The notes under the pieces: model-generated
Told to the model about the DNA's origin: nothing
The model's database searches: none
What the model saw: only the letters and a program-made list of their open reading frames with translations
Program-made: the position numbers and the translations under genes
Shown: positions 8,231-15,882 of the stretch, one piece after another
Numbering within the stretch: the first letter of the stretch is position 1
How the letters are laid out: each line of letters starts with the position of its first letter
NCBI GenBank assembly: GCA_964565645.1
Contig: CAZMFQ010000001.1
Location: forward strand, 248,001 to 312,000
Source of the DNA: JAHIQC01 sp964565645
Lineage (GTDB): Bacteria > Actinomycetota > Coriobacteriia > Anaerosomatales > JAHIQC01
Reading direction: 5' to 3'
Length of the DNA stretch: 64,000 nt

Positions 8231-8608
8231 TCAGCGTCCAAGCCTCATAAGGACCGTGAGGAACTTGAGGGCGCCGCCCACGCCGGCCGAGATCAGCGCC
8301 AACGGGACGAGCCCCGCCGCGCCGCCTTCCATGCCCGCCTTGCTCAGAAGCTGCTCGTAGCCGATCGCGATCTGCTGTGGCTTGCCGTCCACATCCAAGG
8401 TGACGGTAGTCGCCGAGGAACCGACCTCGACACCCTCGAGTTGGTCCACCATGTCTTCGGCCATCTCAGCGCCCGAGACGGTAGAGACCTTGCGCGACAG
8501 GAGTTCCGTACCCCCCTGATCGAGGGCGAAGGCGGCGGTCGGGACAACGAGCAGCACGATCCACGCCGCGATGATGATGTACAGGATCTTCGCCTTCACC
8601 GGACCCAC
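8231..8608 (-). CDS. Hypothetical membrane protein
   Basis: A 125-residue protein not assigned to any family. It has an N-terminal hydrophobic segment (residues ~7-28, resembling a signal anchor ending near AFA), a hydrophilic middle of about 55 residues with a VTLDVDGKPQQIAIGYE strand-like stretch, and a second C-terminal hydrophobic segment. The start is GTG 8608 with AGGGGA just upstream. A CRP-type GTGA-N6-TCAC palindrome lies about 60-75 bp upstream, so it may be controlled by the neighbouring CRP-type regulator. Confidence 0.6.
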   Translation of the reverse strand: MGPVKAKILYIIIAAWIVLLVVPTAAFALDQGGTELLSRKVSTVSGAEMAEDMVDQLEGVEVGSSATTVTLDVDGKPQQIAIGYEQLLSKAGMEGGAAGLVPLALISAGVGGALKFLTVLMRLGR

Positions 8609-8666
8609 CGTCCCCTGGCTGTACGAGCCTCACATCCATTACTTCGGCAGATGCGGGCAGACGCTG

Positions 8667-8682
8667 GGTGACGACAGTCACG
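8667..8682. promoter_or_regulatory. CRP-type palindrome upstream of the 8231-8608 gene
   Basis: GGTGA-CGACAG-TCACG has a perfect GTGA-N6-TCAC core with the spacing of CRP operators. It lies in the 157-bp gap between the CRP-type gene and the hypothetical membrane gene, 59-74 bp upstream of the latter's start. Binding by the adjacent regulator is inferred. Confidence 0.45.
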
Positions 8683-8765
8683 TAACGAGGCTGTTCCGAT
8701 GACGAACGGTGCCGTTCATCACTCGCAAGCAACCGTTTGTCTCATCGGCGGTCACAGAAGCGGGG

Positions 8766-9467
8766 CTACTCGCCTTCGAGCCGCTCCCGGAGCTTGATGA
8801 GGTCGACCACGATCTTGCGACCCTTGGTCGCAAGCGCGCCGTCCTTGGCGAGGTTGGAGATGATACGGCTCGCGGTCTCGCGGGAGGTGCCCGCCAGCGT
8901 CGCGATGTCGTAGTGGGTGAGCCCTTGGATCACCGGGACGCCACGGGTCTCGTATGACGCGGTGGCCACGTTGAGGAGCACGCGCATCACGCGATGCGTC
9001 GCGTCGTGGAAGGCCATGTCCTCCAGCCGCGCGATGGTGTGCCGCAGTCGGCGCGAGAGGGTCGCGATAAGCGAAAGGGCGAGCCGCGGGTTGATCTGGA
9101 TGGCCGCCGACAAGTCCTTCGCGTCAAGGCTGAACAGCTCGACCTCGGTCACCGCGATGACGTCGGCGGAGCGCGGCTCAGCGTCCACGAGGCTCATCTC
9201 ACCGAAATGCGCGGGTGCCTCGAGGTAGTTCAGAGCCAGCTCCTTGCCGTCCGGCGAAGCGAGCGAGACCTTGACGCGGCCGGAGACGAGCAGATACATC
9301 GAGGAACCGAGCTCGTTCTGGTTCACGATGAAGGCGCCCTTGGGATAGCGGCGCAACTGGACCATGTCGGCGAACGTGTCGAGGTCGGCCTCCGACATGT
9401 CCGAGAACATGGGAATGCTCCGCAGTTTGGCTACGGACGCGTCCTTGAGTGCTGATGTGGTTTCCAT
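8766..9467 (-). CDS. Crp/Fnr family transcriptional regulator
   Basis: A 233-residue regulator: cyclic-nucleotide-binding fold (residues ~15-120), long dimer helix, then winged HTH (~155-225). HFGEMSLVDAEPRSADV resembles the phosphate-binding cassette of cAMP-type sensors. There is no N-terminal cysteine cluster, so it is not an Fnr-type Fe-S sensor. The recognition helix TSRETASR (residues 194-201) matches CRP (SRET..R), predicting a TGTGA target, and such a palindrome is in its own promoter. The ATG at 9467 is preferred: a longer frame would place the palindrome inside the coding sequence. The ligand is unknown. Confidence 0.88.
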   Translation of the reverse strand: METTSALKDASVAKLRSIPMFSDMSEADLDTFADMVQLRRYPKGAFIVNQNELGSSMYLLVSGRVKVSLASPDGKELALNYLEAPAHFGEMSLVDAEPRSADVIAVTEVELFSLDAKDLSAAIQINPRLALSLIATLSRRLRHTIARLEDMAFHDATHRVMRVLLNVATASYETRGVPVIQGLTHYDIATLAGTSRETASRIISNLAKDGALATKGRKIVVDLIKLRERLEGE

Positions 9468-9491
9468 ACGGATGATATCGGCCCCCACGAT

Positions 9492-9509
9492 TTGTGACTT
9501 GAGCCACAA
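9492..9509. promoter_or_regulatory. CRP-type operator in the crp-like gene's own promoter
   Basis: TTGTGACTTGAGCCACAA is a near-perfect palindrome: TGTGA-N6-CCACA, one base from the CRP consensus TGTGA-N6-TCACA. It sits 25-42 bp upstream of the preferred start of the CRP-type gene, so autoregulation is likely. More TTGTGA/TCACA half-sites occur between here and 9620 but without proper spacing. Confidence 0.65.
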
Positions 9510-9573
9510 TCTAGCGGTTCACGTCACAACGTGACAGTGGGACTCACAGACCGCCCGACGAACGGTATGGAAC

Positions 9574-9596
9574 GGGCGGCCCCTCCGGGACCGCCC
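9574..9596 (-). terminator. Probable terminator of the FAD/Fe-S oxidoreductase gene
   Basis: GGGCGG-c-CCC-TCC-GGG-a-CCGCCC forms a 9-bp stem with one C-A mismatch and a 3-nt loop, 37 nt after the stop of the large oxidoreductase gene. There is no clear U-tract. Confidence 0.5.
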
Positions 9597-9632
9597 ATCC
9601 TCACACACAGCTTGTGACTCAGCCGCTCACGC

Positions 9633-12600
9633 CTACGATGTTGCGGCGACCTTCTCGTTGCGCACGTAGTCGATGAACGTCGGAACGAGATACGGGATCA
9701 GCTCGGGCAGGTACGTGGGCATGAGCGAATCCATGGTCTTGGGAAGCAGGTCGGGCATCAACTCGGCCATGTCCTCGGGCATGACGCCGATGTAGTCCTC
9801 GACCGCAGCGATGAGGTCCGGCATGACCTTGCCCAGGATACCCGGCGCCATCATGGGGAACATCGCCGGCATCATCTTCTCCATCATGCTCAGACCGCCG
9901 GGCACATGCTTCATGCCGCGCATCATCGGCGCCATCCCCGCAGGCATGGCGTTCATCATCTGCGGGTACACGCGCTCCATGAGCTTGGCCATCTGCTCGG
10001 GCTCCATCAGGAAGATGAACTTCTCGAAATAGCCCCAGTAGTACATGGCCTGGTCCGTCGATTCCGGGATGTCGTAGCCCGCGGCCTGCGCGACGATGCG
10101 TGAAAGGTCGTCGACCTTGAGACCCATGTCGTTCTTGATGTTGCTGTCTCGCAACTGGACCTGGCAGCACGGACAGAGCGCCACGACGGTGTCGGCCTCG
10201 ATGTCGACCGCCTCCTGGAGGCGATGCTTGCCGAGGATCGGCGCCACAGGTGCCTCACCGATCAGGGTCAGCACCGAACCGCAGCAGTAGCCTTCTTCGC
10301 GGTTGTGCTCCATCTCGACGTAATCCACGCCCGGGATCGCCTTGAGCATGTCCCTGGGCGGCTCGTAGAGACCCTGAGCCCGACCGGCGTGACAGGAGTC
10401 GTGGAACGTCAGTCGTCCCTCGATCGGGTTCTTGAGCTCGAGCCGGCCGTCGCCGAGAGCCTCACTGACCAGCTCCGAGTAGTGCTTGACCTCGAACTCA
10501 TAGGGCTCTCCCCTGTCGGCGGCGATGTTGGCGTACATCTCCTTCCAGACAAGGGCGCACGCGGGGCACGATGTGACGATCGTCTTGGCGCCGCGGGCGC
10601 GGGCCTCGGCGACGTTGTGCTCGTAGATGGTCTCGAACATGTCCCACTTGCCTGAGACCTTCATCGGTATGCCGCAACACGCCTCATCCGTCCCCATGTA
10701 GCCGATGTCGTATCCGGCATCGGTCAGCAGACGGACGCTGGCCTCGGCGACGTCGGTCTCCACGAAGCTTGCGGTGCAGCCTGCGAAGTAGAGGATGTCG
10801 GCCTTCTTGTCCCAGCCGCCGTTCTCGTCCGTGAGCTTGGGTTTGATGTCCTCGGGCACCCAGTTCGCCCGGTTCTCGCGCTTGCCGGCCCAGATGTCGA
10901 GTTCGCTCTCGAGCGAGGCCTTGATCATCTCGAACGGCGGGAACGTGCCGCGCTCCTCCTCGTTGATGAGCTTGCCGCGCATCTCCATCCAGTTGTGCTC
11001 GATCGGGAGCTGCAACTGGCAGCGGGTGTTGCACACCTCGCATGTGGTGCAGACCAGGAAGGTATCCACAGCGGTGCGGTCGAACTTCTCACGACCCTCC
11101 ATGACCTCGCGCAGGTACGCGTACTTGCCGCGCGGGGAATGCGACTCCCAGCCGCGGCCGGAGTACTGCTCGCACGTCGGGACGCAGTAGCCGCACCGTG
11201 CGCATGCGTAGGCCATGAACGCGACATCGCCCGGGATCCCGCGAACGTCCTTGGTCAGATCCCCGGGGCCCTGAGGGGGCTTCGCGGCGTTGGCCACCGG
11301 ACGCACGACCGGCTCCATCGCCGCCGCCATACCCATGATCGCATCGATGAGCCCACTGCCGAGGACCTTGTTCGGATTCATGATCCCGCGCGGGTCGACC
11401 TTGGCCTTGTATGCCTTCAGGTCCGCTACGCGCTTCTTGCCCAGCACACTGTCCGCTTCGCGACGGAAGTACAGACCCGTGGAGTACGCCGATCCGCCGT
11501 GGGCCTTCGCGATCTTGATGACCGAGAGCGAGAGCGCGAAGGCCAGGTTGAAAGCGAGCGAACGCTCGTCGTGCGGGATGAACCCGAGCAGGACGACCTT
11601 GTCGCCTTTGGCGTGCATCCCCTCGAGGATGAACGGCTGCTTGATCTTGTCGGCGATCTCGCCGAGGACCGCGGGCATCTGGTCCAGCGGCACGACGACC
11701 TCGGTCGGCACGAGCGACGGGCCGACGCGCTTCAGGCGCATCGGCGCGAAGCGCACCTCCCACTCATGTTCGGCCGCCTCAGGCCCCAGGTCGGTACCGC
11801 CCGCCTCTGCCACGATCGCCGCAAGAGCAGTGTCGATTGCCGCGCGACGCGACTCGGGGTACGCGATGACCGCGATATAGGCCTCGGGCAGGACCGGCTC
11901 GACGTGCTGGTGCTCCATCTCCCACGGGTGTCCGTGGCGATGCGGAAGCTGCTTCTTGAGCCGGAGAGACTCCGGGTTCAGGAACGTGATTGACCAGATC
12001 GGGAGCCTCTGCGTGGAGATGGCGGTCAGCGCGGAGCCCAAAGACGCCGCATCCGCGAACGCGATCGCACGGTGTACCTCGGGCTCGTGGGGCCTGACGC
12101 GGATGGTCAACTCGGTGATGATCCCCGTGATACCCTCCGCGTCCGCGATATGGGACTGCAGCTCATCGCCTTCGAAGGTCCTGACCTCGCCGCTGGGCAG
12201 GACGACCCGCGCCGAGACCACGTTCTCCTTGATCGTCCCGTACTCGTACGAACCGAAGCCGGCGCCGCCCTGAGCGAGCCACCCCGCCGCACCCGAGCTG
12301 GGCGTCGATGACGGATACAACCGCAGGGCCAGGCCGTCCTTCTCAAGTTCGCGCTGGATGTTCTCCCAGATGGCCGAGGCCTGCACGGTCACGGTCATGG
12401 CCTTGGGATCCACCTTGAGCACACGCTGCATCCCGGACAGATCGAGCACGACCGAGCCGTCGGCGGGAAGCACGCCGCCATACCCCGAGGTGGCCCAGCC
12501 GCGGGGAACCAACTTGAGGCCCTCCCGTGACGCGAGGCGGACGACGCCTATGACTTCGTCCTCGGTAAGGGGCCGCACCACCGCGCCGGCGATACCTGCC

Positions 12601-12737
12601 GGCACGAAGGGCTTCACCAACTTGGGCATCGCCCCGATGTCGAACGAGTACATCTTGCGTTCGGTGCGGTTCGTGCGAACACGGTCTCCGACGATCTCCC
12701 GCAGTTGTGCCTCAACGCTCGCTGTGACGGCTGCCAT
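9633..12737 (-). CDS. Fused FAD-linked oxidase / HdrD-like Fe-S oxidoreductase (glycolate/D-lactate dehydrogenase type)
   Basis: A 1034-residue fusion of GlcD-like and GlcF/HdrD-like parts. Residues ~45-190 are the FAD-binding domain (VPRGWATSGYGG, GAAGWLAQGGAGFGSYEYG) and ~190-450 the FAD-oxidase C-terminal domain. Near 510 and 560 are CxxCxxCxxxC motifs for two [4Fe-4S] clusters, followed by two CCG cysteine-rich domains (CCGIP ~680, CCGSV ~815). It likely oxidises a 2-hydroxy acid and passes electrons to quinone or a thiol/disulfide partner. The last ~140 residues are an unusual Met/Pro-rich tail. ATG has AGGAAGAG upstream. The promoter carries two CsoR-type operators and a partial CRP-type site. 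Confidence 0.85.
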   Translation of the reverse strand: MAAVTASVEAQLREIVGDRVRTNRTERKMYSFDIGAMPKLVKPFVPAGIAGAVVRPLTEDEVIGVVRLASREGLKLVPRGWATSGYGGVLPADGSVVLDLSGMQRVLKVDPKAMTVTVQASAIWENIQRELEKDGLALRLYPSSTPSSGAAGWLAQGGAGFGSYEYGTIKENVVSARVVLPSGEVRTFEGDELQSHIADAEGITGIITELTIRVRPHEPEVHRAIAFADAASLGSALTAISTQRLPIWSITFLNPESLRLKKQLPHRHGHPWEMEHQHVEPVLPEAYIAVIAYPESRRAAIDTALAAIVAEAGGTDLGPEAAEHEWEVRFAPMRLKRVGPSLVPTEVVVPLDQMPAVLGEIADKIKQPFILEGMHAKGDKVVLLGFIPHDERSLAFNLAFALSLSVIKIAKAHGGSAYSTGLYFRREADSVLGKKRVADLKAYKAKVDPRGIMNPNKVLGSGLIDAIMGMAAAMEPVVRPVANAAKPPQGPGDLTKDVRGIPGDVAFMAYACARCGYCVPTCEQYSGRGWESHSPRGKYAYLREVMEGREKFDRTAVDTFLVCTTCEVCNTRCQLQLPIEHNWMEMRGKLINEEERGTFPPFEMIKASLESELDIWAGKRENRANWVPEDIKPKLTDENGGWDKKADILYFAGCTASFVETDVAEASVRLLTDAGYDIGYMGTDEACCGIPMKVSGKWDMFETIYEHNVAEARARGAKTIVTSCPACALVWKEMYANIAADRGEPYEFEVKHYSELVSEALGDGRLELKNPIEGRLTFHDSCHAGRAQGLYEPPRDMLKAIPGVDYVEMEHNREEGYCCGSVLTLIGEAPVAPILGKHRLQEAVDIEADTVVALCPCCQVQLRDSNIKNDMGLKVDDLSRIVAQAAGYDIPESTDQAMYYWGYFEKFIFLMEPEQMAKLMERVYPQMMNAMPAGMAPMMRGMKHVPGGLSMMEKMMPAMFPMMAPGILGKVMPDLIAAVEDYIGVMPEDMAELMPDLLPKTMDSLMPTYLPELIPYLVPTFIDYVRNEKVAATS

Positions 12738-12763
12738 CTTGGCTCTTCCTTTCCGGCATTACT

Positions 12764-12779
12764 TGTGAATCGATTCTCC
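12764..12779. promoter_or_regulatory. Partial CRP-type site upstream of the FAD/Fe-S oxidoreductase gene
   Basis: TGTGA-ATCGAT-TCTCC has one full half-site and one 3/5 half-site around the perfect palindrome GAATCGATTC. It lies 27-42 bp upstream of the oxidoreductase start. It is weaker than the site at 9492. Confidence 0.3.
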
Positions 12780-12794
12780 AGGCATCTCGCGGCT

Positions 12795-12812
12795 TATGCC
12801 CAGGGGGGTATA
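12795..12812. promoter_or_regulatory. CsoR/CstR-type operator 1 (oxidoreductase promoter)
   Basis: TATGCCCAGGGGGGTATA matches the ATACCCC-n-GGGGTAT pattern found upstream of ccdA, the CDF/repressor pair and trx in this window, with one degenerate half. It lies about 60 bp upstream of the oxidoreductase start. Confidence 0.6.
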
Positions 12813-12829
12813 AGCCGGTTCTCATGCAG

Positions 12830-12847
12830 GATACCCCCCTCGGTATC
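12830..12847. promoter_or_regulatory. CsoR/CstR-type operator 2 (oxidoreductase promoter)
   Basis: GATACCCCCCTCGGTATC has perfect 6-bp GATACC/GGTATC arms. Its centre is 35 bp from operator 1, and the two sites together contain a perfect 10-bp inverted repeat (AGGGGGGTAT/ATACCCCCCT). Paired operators occur in CstR-controlled promoters. Confidence 0.6.
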
Positions 12848-12947
12848 TGTCGTCAACATTCGTTCAGGAATGGGCGAGCGTGCCCGCTGCCCGCAGCGTG
12901 GTAGAATCGCGTCCGCCCACCTGTCGTACCTACCCGCGGAGGTCGAT

Positions 12948-13658
12948 GTGCTCGAAGCCGTGCTGTTCGATCTGGATGGAACGCTGCTTGAGATAGACAT
13001 AGAGGCGTTCATCCGCGTGTACTTCGGCAGACTCAGCGAAACGCTGACGGCGGTGTTCGACGACGGCGATTCCCTCGAGCTCGCGATGCGCGCGATCTCT
13101 GAGGCGACCGGCGCGACGATGCGTCCGCATCCGGGCCTGACCAACGCCCAGGTCTTCTACAGCGATTTCGCCCGGCGCACGGGGGTCGACCTGCTCGATC
13201 ACAAGGACCTGATCGACACGTTCTACCGTGACGTCTTCCCGAGTCTCGGGCGGGACCTGGGCCCGATGCCGGGGGCCCGCGAGGCGTTCGACACCGCGCG
13301 GGAGCATGGCCTCAAGGTCGCCGTGGCGACCAACCCGATCTTCCCGAGACAGGCCATACTCCACCGCCTCGCATGGGCCGGCTTCGATGCCGAGGAGCCG
13401 GACATCGTGACGGACTTCGAGACCATGTGCGCGACCAAACCGCTCCCGGCGTACTTCCGCCAGACCGCCGAACTCCTGGGCGTCTCCCCTACGGCGTGCC
13501 TGATGGTGGGCGATGACCGGATGCTGGACCTTGCAGCGGCAGACGTCGGCATGCGCACGTTCCATGTGAGCGAAGAGCGCGACTCCTCGGCGGATTACGC
13601 GGGGACGATGCGAGACGTGGCGTCGCTCATCGGGAGGCTGTGCGCGCCGGAAGCCTAG
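12948..13658 (+). CDS. HAD family hydrolase
   Basis: A 236-residue haloacid-dehalogenase-type phosphatase. It has motif I FDLDGTL, a helical cap (residues ~15-95), motif II ATNP, motif III lysine in CATKPLPAYF, and motif IV VGDDRMLDLAAAD. It probably hydrolyses a phosphate monoester; the substrate is unknown. It starts at GTG 12948 with GGAGG upstream. It is divergent from the oxidoreductase and shares the region holding the two G-tract operators. Its stop overlaps the convergent DUF2249 gene by 4 bp. A second, unrelated HAD enzyme is at 46380. Confidence 0.85.
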   Translation: MLEAVLFDLDGTLLEIDIEAFIRVYFGRLSETLTAVFDDGDSLELAMRAISEATGATMRPHPGLTNAQVFYSDFARRTGVDLLDHKDLIDTFYRDVFPSLGRDLGPMPGAREAFDTAREHGLKVAVATNPIFPRQAILHRLAWAGFDAEEPDIVTDFETMCATKPLPAYFRQTAELLGVSPTACLMVGDDRMLDLAAADVGMRTFHVSEERDSSADYAGTMRDVASLIGRLCAPEA

Positions 13659-13918
13659 GCCCGTCTGCGCCGGATGAGAGCGACCCAGGCACCGTCGAGG
13701 CGCTGATCGTAGAAGTACTCGAAGCGGCCCTTGGTCTCTTTCCGCAGGTCAAGCTGGTACCCGAGACCTGCGGGCTCGTGGTCGCAGATCACGACGAGGC
13801 TGTCATCGGCATCCATCTCGAGCATCTTGTCGACGATGGTGAAGACCATGGGCCGCCGCAGTCCGGGATTGAAGCCCCGCACGTCCAGCACCAGTCCGTT
13901 CGGTGATCCTGAGACCAA
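13655..13918 (-). CDS. DUF2249 domain protein (TusA-like fold)
   Basis: An 87-residue single-domain protein with the DUF2249 pattern: LDVRGFNPGLRRPMVFTIVDKMLEMDADDSLVVICDHEP, ending in a basic strand. This family has a TusA/SirA-like ferredoxin-type fold and often occurs near nitrogen-oxide, cytochrome or sulfur metabolism genes; it has no catalytic cysteine here. The start is assigned to TTG 13918 because no better start keeps the first strand, but the GGGGGAG upstream is close, so the start is uncertain. A 65-aa acidic gene lies just upstream on the same strand. Confidence 0.65.
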   Translation of the reverse strand: MVSGSPNGLVLDVRGFNPGLRRPMVFTIVDKMLEMDADDSLVVICDHEPAGLGYQLDLRKETKGRFEYFYDQRLDGAWVALIRRRRA

Positions 13919-13966
13919 CGCTCCCCCGCTCGAGGTCGAAAGCAGTCCGCACGTCAGGAGAGTTCG

Positions 13967-14164
13967 CTACGATCCGCCGTCTTCCTCGTTTTCGTACTGG
14001 TCGGCAAGCGCCAGTCCCGCGCAGTCGGCCGTATCGTGGGGGGCCATCTCAGTTCTGTCGCCGTCGCATTGCGAACGCAGGGCATCAGCTTCCGCCTCGT
14101 CGGGGACGGCTGCCGGGCCCAACGGCGTGTCCGGTGCCGTGTCGTCTTGGTGATCCTCGTACAT
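13967..14164 (-). CDS. Small acidic hypothetical protein
   Basis: A 65-residue, strongly acidic, Asp/Glu-rich protein with no recognised domain and two cysteines. The ATG at 14164 has a good site (GAGGAG 8 nt upstream); a longer frame exists but loses this signal. A perfect 10-bp inverted repeat lies 51-85 nt upstream and could form a 5'-leader hairpin. It is probably expressed with the DUF2249 gene 48 nt downstream. The function cannot be deduced. Confidence 0.5.
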   Translation of the reverse strand: MYEDHQDDTAPDTPLGPAAVPDEAEADALRSQCDGDRTEMAPHDTADCAGLALADQYENEEDGGS

Positions 14165-14709
14165 GTCGCCACTCCTCGGCTGTCTCGTGGCGGCGTACCT
14201 GCCCGCCAAGGGGTGTGTTCCCGCACCACCGGGTTCATAGCGGGAACACGGGGGGATATGTAGAATGTGTAACACGACAGGTCGGTCTGCCTGCTGGCTT
14301 GTCGTTCAGGGTTGAATCCGATCGCGGATAGCCGACCATGAGGGGACAATGAACAGCGTGTCGAGATGCTGCGCGATGCCGGTCGCGCTCTGTGATTCAC
14401 GATGCCGCGCGCACTTCGGCGTGTTGCCGTCGACCCTCGATACCTTCCGACGCCGGAGCACTCCCGGCGGCTGAGCCTCCCTTGCGCCGGCGTGCCCGGC
14501 GCGCACATCCCGACCTCAGACGGCACGACGCGTGATTGACGCACGCCCGAAGCCGCTTCAGGTGTCTCGTTTCACGGACTCATGCGGAAGGAGGATGCCG
14601 GGAAGAACCACCTACTAGACGGGCCCGGCGATTGCCTGGAAGCACTGTCCGTGCCCGTCGCCCCGCAAGCGTTCGTACAGTCACGTTACCTAGCAAGGAG
14701 GTGTATGGC
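14165..14709. other. 545-bp intergenic region upstream of the hydrogenase operon
   Basis: This is a divergent region between the small acidic gene and the hydrogenase small subunit. It holds the inverted repeat at 14215-14249, AT-richer stretches around 14255-14275 (TATGTAGAAT, usable as a -10), and the hydrogenase ribosome-binding site AAGGAGG at 14695-14701. Short frames at 14348 and 14582 are not convincing genes. No consensus sigma-54 or CRP site was found here. Confidence 0.5.
14215..14249. repeat. Perfect 10-bp inverted repeat (possible leader hairpin or operator)
   Basis: GTGTTCCCGC (14215-14224) and GCGGGAACAC (14240-14249) are exact inverses separated by 15 nt. It lies upstream of the small acidic gene, with an AT-rich promoter-like stretch beyond it, so it would fall in that gene's 5' leader or near its promoter. 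There is no U-tract. Confidence 0.55.
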
Positions 14710-15882
14710 ATGGCGCATGAGGACCACGACGCGTTCTACTCGAAGCTGGAGCTTAGAGGTGTGACGCGTCGCGATTTCCTCAAGTTCTGCGGTTCGGTCG
14801 CGGCGATGATCGGCTTGTCCGAGACCGCGATACCGCAGATCGCCGCGGCGGTCGAGAAGGGTGCCAAGCTCGCTCCGGCGCTGTGGATCAACGGTGGGGC
14901 CTGTACAGGCTGCACCGAGTCCATGGCCCAGGCAGACTACCCTGACGTCGCTACGATCGTCCTCGAGCTGCTCTCGTTCGACTACTTCGAGACGATCATG
15001 ATGGCCCAAGGCGAGGACGCCGAAAAGGCGAAGGCCGCGGTCATCGAAAAGGGCGGCTACGTATGCGTCTACGAGGGAACGGTCATGACCGGCTGGGACG
15101 GAAACGCCCTGCGCGTCGCCGGCAAGCCACAGACCGAGGAACTCCCCGACCTGTTCAAGAACGCTGCGGCGATCCTCGCCGTCGGTTCCTGCGCGGTCGA
15201 CGGCGGCTGGGTCGCCGCTCGCCCGAACCCTGCCGAGGGTATCGGCGTCCAGCAGTTCTGCAAGGACAACGGCATCACGACCCCCGTCATCAACCTGCCC
15301 ACCTGTCCCGTCAACCCCGAGTGGGTCGTGGCGATGGTCGTGGACGTCCTGCTCCTGGGCGGACTCGAGGACCTCAGCAGGTTCAACCTCGACGACTTCG
15401 GTCGTCCGAAGCTCATCTTCGGTGAGTCGATCCACGACAACTGCCCGCGTCGCGGACACTTCGAGAACGGTGAGTTCGTCTACGAGTTCGGCTCTCCCGA
15501 AGAGGCCAAGAACTACTGCCTGTACGCCGTCGGCTGCAAGGGTCCGCAGACCTTCACCAACTGCCCGATCGTGCGCTGGAACAAGCGTGCGAGCTGGTGT
15601 GTGGAGTCCGGCGCCCCCTGCATCGGCTGCGGTTCCGCCGATCCGCTCAAGCCTGGTGGCAACTGGGTCGACGTCGGTGCCCCGTTCCTCAACCGCCACA
15701 AGGACATCCGCATCGGCGACATGCTCACGCAGCCGCCGGTAGTCGGTGCCGTGGTCGGAGCCGCCGCCGTCGCCGCTCTCGCGGTCCACGGTGTCGGCAT
15801 GAAGGCCACCGGACGCATGGACGGCGGCGCTCCCTACGAGGAGATGAAGGAACACGATCGCAAGAAGGGAGGCGGTAAGTAG
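14710..15882 (+). CDS. [NiFeSe] hydrogenase small subunit, Tat-exported and membrane-anchored
   Basis: A 390-residue hydrogenase small subunit. Twin-arginine signal RRDFLKF at residues 20-26 plus a hydrophobic stretch; C-terminal anchor ~344-364. Fe-S ligands by pattern: proximal C65, C68, C161, C199; distal H242, C245, C270, C276; medial C285, C297, C304, C307. C297 sits where standard [NiFe] enzymes have proline (the NWP position), so the medial cluster should be [4Fe-4S], as in [NiFeSe] enzymes. Start 14710 has AAGGAGG 8 nt upstream. The stop touches the large-subunit start. It carries electrons from the active site to the cytochrome b. Confidence 0.93.
   Translation: MAHEDHDAFYSKLELRGVTRRDFLKFCGSVAAMIGLSETAIPQIAAAVEKGAKLAPALWINGGACTGCTESMAQADYPDVATIVLELLSFDYFETIMMAQGEDAEKAKAAVIEKGGYVCVYEGTVMTGWDGNALRVAGKPQTEELPDLFKNAAAILAVGSCAVDGGWVAARPNPAEGIGVQQFCKDNGITTPVINLPTCPVNPEWVVAMVVDVLLLGGLEDLSRFNLDDFGRPKLIFGESIHDNCPRRGHFENGEFVYEFGSPEEAKNYCLYAVGCKGPQTFTNCPIVRWNKRASWCVESGAPCIGCGSADPLKPGGNWVDVGAPFLNRHKDIRIGDMLTQPPVVGAVVGAAAVAALAVHGVGMKATGRMDGGAPYEEMKEHDRKKGGGK

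Noticed and set aside
9515..9625. Additional CRP sites among several TTGTGA/TCACA elements
   Set aside because: The half-sites are spaced by 9 nt or point outward, not the 6-nt spacing needed; only 9492-9509 fits.
14348..14476. Possible 42-aa gene beginning at ATG 14348
   Set aside because: The purine-rich stretch is too close to the ATG, the composition (many Cys/Arg, no pattern) looks random, and no family is recognisable.
14510..14545. Sigma-54 promoter for the hydrogenase (GGCACGACGCGTGATTG)
   Set aside because: The -24 GG is present but the base pair ten bases on is GA, not GC, so the essential spacing match fails.
14582..14764. 60-aa frame overlapping the hydrogenase small-subunit start
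   Set aside because: It overlaps the real start by 55 nt in another frame and has no ribosome-binding site of its own.
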